Assembly (NCBI GenBank): GCA_017455945.1
Contig: JAFTLM010000285.1
Span: 1-9,253 of the forward strand
Direction of reading: 5' to 3'
DNA: 9,253 nucleotides
Source of the DNA: Clostridia bacterium
GTDB lineage: Bacteria > Bacillota > Clostridia > Oscillospirales > CAG-272
Part shown: in pieces, positions 5,043 to 9,253 of the stretch
How the letters are laid out: each line of letters starts with the position of its first letter
Position numbering within the stretch: position 1 is the first letter of the stretch
Translations under genes and position numbers: made by a program
Notes under the pieces: generated by a model
Databases searched by the model: none
What the model was told of the DNA's origin: nothing
The model's input: only the letters and a program-made list of their open reading frames with translations

Positions 5043-6455
5043 TTAAAAATCAAAGTAAAGGAAGAAGTTTGCCGAGCCGTCAACCAGGTAAGCGGTAACG
5101 ATTACAAGAAATACCACCATAACCACGGGCTGAAGCACTGCCGCAACTGTTCCGAGTTTCTTACTGTCACGCATCTTTATCGCAAGATTTTTAACAACGG
5201 GTGTTGCACCGATTGCCGCGATAAGAAGCATAGGAGCGTAGCTTCTGAGATAGTAGAGCGACGTTTCGTTGACAAACGGAATATTGAGAGCACCGAACAT
5301 ACCGCCAAGGTCTGAAAGCGAGCCCGATATGCCGTTACCGTTAAATATAACGAAGCTTATTATCATTACGAAGAACACGTATATATGTGACACGAATGAC
5401 GGCATTTTTTCAAGAAACTTTGCCAAAAACAGCTTTTCCATAAGAAGGAACAGTGCAAAATACAAGCCCCAGATAATAAACGTCCAGTCGGCTCCGTGCC
5501 AAAAGCCTGTAAGGAACCAAACCACAAGCACGTTTCTGAACCACTTTATTTTGGAAACCTTGTTTCCGCCAAGGGGGATATACACGTAATCTCTGAACCA
5601 GGAGCCCAGCGACATATGCCATCTGCGCCAGAACTCGGAAACGCTCTTTGAGATAAAGGGATAGTTGAAGTTTTCAAGGAATCTGAAGCCAAACATTCTT
5701 CCAAGACCTATCGCCATATCGCTGTATCCCGAAAAGTCATAGTATATCTGCAGGCAGTAAGCTATTGCGTAAAGCCAGTAGAGAACAACCGATTGATCGC
5801 CAACACTCCTGAATATCTGTCCCGCGTTACAGAAGGTACCGAGAGAGTCGGCTATAATCACCTTTTTTGCAAGTCCCACAGCAAAGCGGAACACGCCCGA
5901 AGAAAACTGCTCAAAGCTGTGTTTTCTGCCGTTAAGGTCTTCTTCAACGGTAGTATATCTTACAATCGGACCCGCAATAAGCTGCGGAAAAAGCGACACG
6001 TAAGTAGCAAGATGAATGAAATTCTTCTGCACCTGTGCATTACCGCGATACACGTCTATGGTATAGCTGATTGTCTGGAACGTATAGAAGCTGATACCTA
6101 TGGGAAGTGCAAGTCCGAGAAGTCCTATATTTGCACCGAAGATGGAATTTACATTTCCAATAAAGAAATCGGTATATTTAAAGAACAACAGTCCCGAAAG
6201 TCCTATAACCACCGAAGTAATCAAAAAGACCTTCGACAGCTTCGTGCCCTTGTATTTATGGATAAGCAATCCGTGGATATACGCCGAGATCGATGACACA
6301 ACCATCAGAACAACGTACACCGGTTCTCCGTAGAAATAGAAGAACAAGCTTGCCGCCAAAAGCACCAGATTTTTGAATTTAAACGGCACTATAAAGTACA
6401 GCAATATAACGACAGGCAAAAAATAATACAAAAAAGGAATACTCGAAAAAAGCAT
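5043..6455 (-). CDS. MBOAT-family membrane-bound O-acyltransferase (AlgI/DltB-like)
   Basis: This 470-residue multi-pass membrane protein is expected to pass acetyl or acyl groups from a cytoplasmic donor to the outer side of the membrane for modification of an envelope polymer. Hallmarks in order: a hydrophobic N-terminus MLFSSIPFLYYFLPVV, FYTFQTISYTIDVYRG (123-138), QLIAGPIVRY (158-167), YYDFSGYSDMAIGLGRMFG (238-256), EFWRRWHMSLGSWFRDYVYI (274-293) and TGFWHGADWTFIIWGLY (316-332). The two conserved histidines are His280 and His320; the latter matches the invariant catalytic His of AlgI-type enzymes. Length is close to AlgI. AGGAGG at 6462-6467 precedes the ATG by six bases. It forms an operon with the DHHW gene. 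AlgI-like fits better than DltB because no dltA, dltC or dltD lies nearby. Confidence 0.95.
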   Translation of the reverse strand: MLFSSIPFLYYFLPVVILLYFIVPFKFKNLVLLAASLFFYFYGEPVYVVLMVVSSISAYIHGLLIHKYKGTKLSKVFLITSVVIGLSGLLFFKYTDFFIGNVNSIFGANIGLLGLALPIGISFYTFQTISYTIDVYRGNAQVQKNFIHLATYVSLFPQLIAGPIVRYTTVEEDLNGRKHSFEQFSSGVFRFAVGLAKKVIIADSLGTFCNAGQIFRSVGDQSVVLYWLYAIAYCLQIYYDFSGYSDMAIGLGRMFGFRFLENFNYPFISKSVSEFWRRWHMSLGSWFRDYVYIPLGGNKVSKIKWFRNVLVVWFLTGFWHGADWTFIIWGLYFALFLLMEKLFLAKFLEKMPSFVSHIYVFFVMIISFVIFNGNGISGSLSDLGGMFGALNIPFVNETSLYYLRSYAPMLLIAAIGATPVVKNLAIKMRDSKKLGTVAAVLQPVVMVVFLVIVTAYLVDGSANFFLYFDF

Positions 6456-6477
6456 TACAAACCTCCTGTTAATTATT

Positions 6478-6521
6478 AAAAAACGGTACAGACACCAATC
6501 TTTTTGATGCCCGCACCGTTT
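6478..6521 (-). terminator. Wobble-rich terminator between the anti-sigma gene and the MBOAT operon
   Basis: In minus-strand RNA, 6506-6521 pairs with 6481-6496 along all 16 positions, including four G-U wobbles, around a 9-base loop (6497-6505). A run of six T (6478-6483) follows the stem top. On the plus strand the wobble pairs would be A-C mismatches, so the structure is built for minus-strand RNA. It lies 18 bases past the anti-sigma stop and 11 bases upstream of the MBOAT ribosome site. No convincing MBOAT promoter is visible between them. Confidence 0.8.
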
Positions 6522-6538
6522 GACACAATGGCGGTGAA

Positions 6539-7153
6539 TTACTCCGCCTTGACAAGATTGGCTTTATATCCTTCCGGGAAAAGCTCAAGACCGAGGTTCC
6601 ACTCTCCCGAACGGTTTATAAGCGTCATGACGCACGCCTCATCAAACTCGCCTCCGGGAAGTTCCCAAAGCAGAGTCACATCTCCTTCAAGAATCGCATT
6701 TGAAGTTATCGGTTCGTACTTTCCGTCAGCCGTCTTTTTATAAAGGCTTCCGTATTCCGCGTTTACACGGGTTTTCCCCTCAAAGTTAAAGGAAAGCTCG
6801 GCACAGGCTTCGCCATTCTCAGTTTGTTGATATTCATAGTAATCATCTGCCATTTTAACCATAGCGTAGGGACCCGAAGGCATTATTTCGGTTCCGTCGG
6901 CATATGCAACCGTAAAAGCTCCGTAACCCAGCTGTTCACTCGGCTCCACCGCGTTGTTAAAAGGTATCACGGTAAGACACAGCACCAATGCCAGGCAGGC
7001 AAGTGCTCCGGACATAACAGGCTTCATTCTGAGCCAAAAGGGCTTTTGAATTTTTGCAGTCTCCAATGCCAGCACTTCACACATAATGCGGTTTTTAAGC
7101 TCCGGTTCAGGCTTTATCTTCTTATACTCGTCAACAATTCTCTTATCCGTCAC
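6539..7153 (-). CDS. Probable anti-sigma factor, single-pass membrane protein
   Basis: Position directly after an ECF sigma gene, plus topology, suggest a membrane anti-sigma factor that holds the sigma inactive until an envelope signal arrives. The 204-residue product has a charged cytoplasmic part (1-44, with KRIVDEYKKIKPEPELKNRI), one membrane helix (about 46-64, MSGALACLALVLCLTVIPF) and an outer domain of about 140 residues. That domain is rich in Glu, Tyr and Gly and I do not recognise it. No zinc-binding HxxxCxxC anti-sigma motif is present. The start is GTG at 7153, with AAAGGAG (7161-7167) seven bases upstream; an in-frame ATG at 7189 lies inside a hairpin and has no ribosome site. 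Function is inferred from context. Confidence 0.75.
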   Translation of the reverse strand: MTDKRIVDEYKKIKPEPELKNRIMCEVLALETAKIQKPFWLRMKPVMSGALACLALVLCLTVIPFNNAVEPSEQLGYGAFTVAYADGTEIMPSGPYAMVKMADDYYEYQQTENGEACAELSFNFEGKTRVNAEYGSLYKKTADGKYEPITSNAILEGDVTLLWELPGGEFDEACVMTLINRSGEWNLGLELFPEGYKANLVKAE

Positions 7154-7160
7154 AACACTT

Positions 7161-7167
7161 CTCCTTT
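7161..7167 (-). promoter_or_regulatory. Ribosome binding site deciding the GTG start of the anti-sigma gene
   Basis: AAAGGAG followed by seven bases and GTG (7151-7153) sets the start. The T/D/K-rich N-terminus that follows looks like a natural cytoplasmic start, while the 12 codons before it lie across the hairpin and ribosome site. Confidence 0.75.
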
Positions 7168-7169
7168 CT

Positions 7170-7189
7170 TTGGGCAAACATCTGCCCAA
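7170..7189 (-). promoter_or_regulatory. Hairpin just upstream of the anti-sigma ribosome site
   Basis: TTGGGCA and TGCCCAA form a perfect 7-bp stem with a 6-base loop, ending two bases before the AAAGGAG. No T-run follows, so it is not a terminator. It could hold the ribosome site open, act as a processing or stability element between the two cistrons, or tune the sigma/anti-sigma ratio; the role is not shown. Confidence 0.6.
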
Positions 7190-7223
7190 GCGTTAATTCC
7201 GAAGCTCCGAAACAGGTTCCCAC

Positions 7224-7733
7224 CTATGAGAACAAGTCAAGCTTTTCCTTGAGAATTTCCCTGCCGCGCGACAGTCGCATCTTCACCGCAGATTGCCCAA
7301 GCCCAAGACTTTTGGCAATATCGGCGACGCTGATTTGCTCAAGGTAATGCAACACAAAGACGGTCCTGTACTTCTCTGGCAGTGCGAAGATTGAATTAAG
7401 AACTTCGCCGCTGTCCTTCTCCACTCCAAAATCCTCAAGCTCGCCTATTTCATCAAGTCCCACGGCAGATCTGACCGTGCGTTTTCTCATAACGTCCTTA
7501 CAGTGATTTGACGTGACTCTTATAAACCACGCCTTTTCGTGTTCGGAATCGTTAAAGGATTTTGGGGCTGTAAAGTACTTCAAAAACACGTCCTGCACCG
7601 CATCTTCCGCGTCCTCTCTGCTTCTGAGCATCGAAAAACAAAGACGGAACAGCATTTCCCCGTACCTATTATATAGAGTTTCAAAATCTGTCGGCTCTTG
7701 TTTATTTGAGCCGAGAAATGAAAGATTGAGCAT
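7224..7733 (-). CDS. ECF-family RNA polymerase sigma factor
   Basis: This 169-residue protein directs RNA polymerase to a specific promoter set. Region 2 is seen at about 18-86: FETLYNRYGEMLFRLCFSMLRSREDAEDAVQDVFLKYF, split as LYNRYG (20-25) for polymerase core contact and DAEDAVQDVFLKYF (41-54), then AWFIRVTSNHCKDVMRKR (68-85) for -10 melting. Region 4 is at about 110-165, with LPEKYRTVFVLHY (118-130) and a helix-turn-helix ISVADIAKSLGLGQSAVKMRLSRGRE. Length is normal. ATG at 7733 is chosen because AAAGGAA lies seven bases upstream; the frame is open further upstream, but that part crosses the leader and lacks sigma features. The next gene, 70 bases on, is the probable anti-sigma factor. Confidence 0.95.
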   Translation of the reverse strand: MLNLSFLGSNKQEPTDFETLYNRYGEMLFRLCFSMLRSREDAEDAVQDVFLKYFTAPKSFNDSEHEKAWFIRVTSNHCKDVMRKRTVRSAVGLDEIGELEDFGVEKDSGEVLNSIFALPEKYRTVFVLHYLEQISVADIAKSLGLGQSAVKMRLSRGREILKEKLDLFS

Positions 7734-7749
7734 CTGTCCGTTCCTTTCA

Positions 7750-7769
7750 GAAGCATTTTGGGGTGCTTC
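7750..7769 (-). promoter_or_regulatory. Hairpin just upstream of the sigma factor ribosome site
   Basis: GAAGCA and TGCTTC form a 6-bp stem with an 8-base loop, ending two bases before the AAAGGAA at 7741-7747. No T-run follows. The arrangement is the same as the hairpin in front of the anti-sigma gene. Confidence 0.5.
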
Positions 7770-7803
7770 GGAGCGGAATCTCTCGCTCGTCTTACACCCA
7801 TAA

Positions 7804-7830
7804 CACGAATTAAACCCTCTACAGGTCACA
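7804..7830 (-). promoter_or_regulatory. Possible ECF-type autoregulatory promoter of the sigma operon
   Basis: The minus strand has TGTGACC (7824-7830), 16 bases, then CGTG (7804-7807). ECF promoters typically have an AAC-type -35 and a CGT-type -10 at this spacing, so this fits a sigma factor reading its own gene, although AAC is replaced by GACC. A/T-only tracts (7831-7852) lie just upstream and could serve as an UP element. The leader would be about 60-65 bases and contains the hairpin at 7750-7769. No good sigma-A promoter is visible here. Confidence 0.4.
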
Positions 7831-7852
7831 AAAAACAAAATTTTTTATTTTT

Positions 7853-8668
7853 TTACAGGCTGTATATCAAATCGGCAATAACGCCCTTATTATTTGAGCA
7901 CAAACATTTATCGCAAACAGCCTTAACTCCGTCTATAGCGTTGGAGGGACATACTGCCACGTCGGCTTTTTTCAACATTGCTATGTCGTTCTCGTTATCT
8001 CCGCAGGCGTAAAGAGTAATCTTTCTCCCCTGCTTTGCGTAATGCTCTCTGAAGCTATCAAACAGTATCGACTTATTCACGCCTGACATTTGCAGTTCAA
8101 GCGCTGTCTCAGCGGAGCGGTTATACTCAAAAATATCGGGGAATCTATCTCGCAGGCTCTTTTCAAGCAGATCAAGGTTCTGCGGAGTATCAAGAAACAC
8201 CATTTTATACCAAGTGCTCAAATTCCATTTTTCGAGAGGAAGCTCGGTAACCTGCATAATTCCGCGATCAAACAGTTCCTTTTTCATATAAACGTCGCCC
8301 TCGAGGATAACATAACCACTCTTATAACTTCCGCGCATCCGAGTGGTCTCATGATGATTATGTACAAAGTTTACCGCCTTGTATACAGCCTCTCCGTCCA
8401 TAAAGGTCTCACAAAAACGTTTTTGGGCTTGAAAGTCATAAAAATAAGTGCCGTTGCACATTACCGCAGGAGCATTAACAAGCTTGTCCACGCCCACAAC
8501 TGTGTTTTCAAGGCTAAAGTGCATACGTCCTGTGGCAAGCGAAAAAAGTCCGCCTTCCTTTTTAAAATATTCTATTGCTTCAATATTTCTCTCCACCATC
8601 CTTGAACCGTCTGCGAGAAAGGTCTTATCAAGGTCTGTGAGAATTGCTATATTATCAAATTTTCCCAT
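7853..8668 (-). CDS. Cof-type HAD-superfamily hydrolase (HAD-IIB), probable small-molecule phosphatase
   Basis: This 271-residue protein probably removes phosphate from a sugar phosphate or other small metabolite in the cytoplasm; the substrate cannot be read from sequence. The four HAD motifs are present: motif I TDLDKTFL (11-18) with Asp12 and Asp14, motif II SLATGR (43-48) with Thr46, motif III Lys199 in GVNKSI, and motif IV CGDNENDIAML (222-232) with Asp224 and Asp228. Residues about 80-190 are the C2 cap of the Cof type. Motif I has Lys where most Cof proteins have Gly. The ATG at 8668 lies 2 bases after the upstream stop and has no clear ribosome site, which suggests coupled translation with the pseudouridine synthase gene. 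Confidence 0.93.
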   Translation of the reverse strand: MGKFDNIAILTDLDKTFLADGSRMVERNIEAIEYFKKEGGLFSLATGRMHFSLENTVVGVDKLVNAPAVMCNGTYFYDFQAQKRFCETFMDGEAVYKAVNFVHNHHETTRMRGSYKSGYVILEGDVYMKKELFDRGIMQVTELPLEKWNLSTWYKMVFLDTPQNLDLLEKSLRDRFPDIFEYNRSAETALELQMSGVNKSILFDSFREHYAKQGRKITLYACGDNENDIAMLKKADVAVCPSNAIDGVKAVCDKCLCSNNKGVIADLIYSL

Positions 8669-8670
8669 TG

Positions 8671-9253
8671 TTATTCAACCGTTTTTTCGAGTTTTGCTAT
8701 TATTTTTTTCATTTCCTCGGGTAGCTCACACTCAAAGTGCATAAGCTGACGGGTTTTGGGATGTGTCAATTTCAGCTCTTTTGCGTGAAGGCACTGCCCC
8801 GAAATAAGATTTTTATTAGACGCCTCAAACGCCGTTTTTCCTCCGCCGTAGACGCTGTCGCCCAAAAGAGGGTGCCCTTTGTACGCCATATGAACTCTTA
8901 TCTGGTGAGTTCTTCCGGTCTCATGTTCGCATCTGACAAGCGAAAAGCCTTTGTACTCGGCAAGCACGCTATAGTGCGTAATCGCTTCTCTCGCGGTGCC
9001 CTGTCCCGCCTTGAGAACCGCCATTTTTTTGCGGTCTGCGGGGTTGCGTCCGATAGGAGCATTCACCACTCCCGACGGCTCCGAAAAACGCCCTATTACA
9101 ACGGCATAATATATTCTGCTCACATCGTGAGTTTTAAGCTGCTCGGAAAGGAAGCTATGCGCTTCATCATTTTTTGCGACAACCAGCAATCCGCTGGTAT
9201 CCTTATCAATTCGGTGGACTATTCCCGGTCTCATCACGCCGCCTATTCCCGAC
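8671..9253 (-). CDS. RluD-family pseudouridine synthase, partial (N-terminus beyond the window)
   Basis: This enzyme isomerises uridine to pseudouridine in large-subunit rRNA (RluD/RluC-type). The visible part is about 193 residues and the frame continues through the right edge, reading SGIGG before MRPGIVHRIDKDTSGL. That last block holds the catalytic Asp in HRIDKDTSGL. Further family blocks are YYAVVIG, PIGRNPADRKKMAV, CEHETGRTHQIRVHM, GHPLLGDSVYGGG, CLHAKELKLTHP and the C-terminal LPEEMKKI. The start codon and any S4 domain lie off the window. It is cotranscribed with the HAD gene, 2 bases downstream. RluD is the likeliest member, but the exact rRNA target is not certain. Confidence 0.95.
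   Translation of the reverse strand, partial: SGIGGVMRPGIVHRIDKDTSGLLVVAKNDEAHSFLSEQLKTHDVSRIYYAVVIGRFSEPSGVVNAPIGRNPADRKKMAVLKAGQGTAREAITHYSVLAEYKGFSLVRCEHETGRTHQIRVHMAYKGHPLLGDSVYGGGKTAFEASNKNLISGQCLHAKELKLTHPKTRQLMHFECELPEEMKKIIAKLEKTVE

Noticed and set aside
7154..7189. 12-codon upstream extension of the anti-sigma frame from an ATG
   Set aside because: The ATG lies in a hairpin with no ribosome site, while AAAGGAG fits the GTG at 7153.
7734..7838. 35-codon upstream extension of the sigma factor frame
   Set aside because: It crosses the leader, the hairpin and the ribosome site, and its Cys-rich sequence has no sigma region; ATG at 7733 has the ribosome site.
7826..7855. A/T-only inverted tracts after the HAD stop as a terminator
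   Set aside because: There is no GC stem, so termination is doubtful; the tract fits an upstream promoter element at least as well.

Overview
The window looks like chromosomal DNA from an uncultured, low-to-moderate GC Clostridia-type Firmicute, perhaps of gut origin. The evidence is strong AGGAGG-type ribosome sites, sigma-A-like promoters, an MBOAT/DHHW acetylation pair and a GTAGGG...CCCTAC palindromic repeat. The lineage is inferred from style, not from a search. Nearly all genes lie on the minus strand; only dapA is on the plus strand. No tRNA, rRNA, CRISPR array, transposase or integrase was seen, and no gene-free stretch exceeds 300 bases. Bases 1-77 are AT-rich and hold nothing I can name.

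Left part (78-2082, read leftwards): queA (a tRNA queuosine enzyme), then a palindromic repeat, then a RelB/DinJ-YafQ type II toxin-antitoxin operon with its own promoter, then a second copy of the repeat. The two copies form a 121-bp direct repeat. Each carries the last eight codons and the stop of queA, so the toxin-antitoxin cassette sits between a real and a remnant queA 3' end. This looks like the scar of a duplication or integration and is the most unusual feature here.

Middle (2083-6455): dapA (lysine/peptidoglycan precursor synthesis) is divergent from queA. It converges, with only 6 bases between stops, on a small lipoprotein gene that has its own promoter. Beyond a strong terminator lies a two-gene operon, MBOAT O-acyltransferase then DHHW/AlgX-like SGNH protein. 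By family knowledge such pairs move acetyl groups across the membrane onto an envelope polymer.

Right part (6456-9253): an ECF sigma factor gene is followed by a single-pass membrane protein that fits an anti-sigma factor, with a possible ECF-type autoregulatory promoter upstream. A wobble-rich terminator separates this pair from the MBOAT operon. Further upstream are a Cof-type HAD phosphatase and an RluD-family pseudouridine synthase, only 2 bases apart; the latter runs off the right edge. A working picture, not proved by the sequence, is an envelope-sensing sigma/anti-sigma pair next to envelope-modification genes. I see no clearly undescribed system; the strongest leads are the repeat-flanked toxin-antitoxin cassette and the RNA structures around the sigma/anti-sigma genes.
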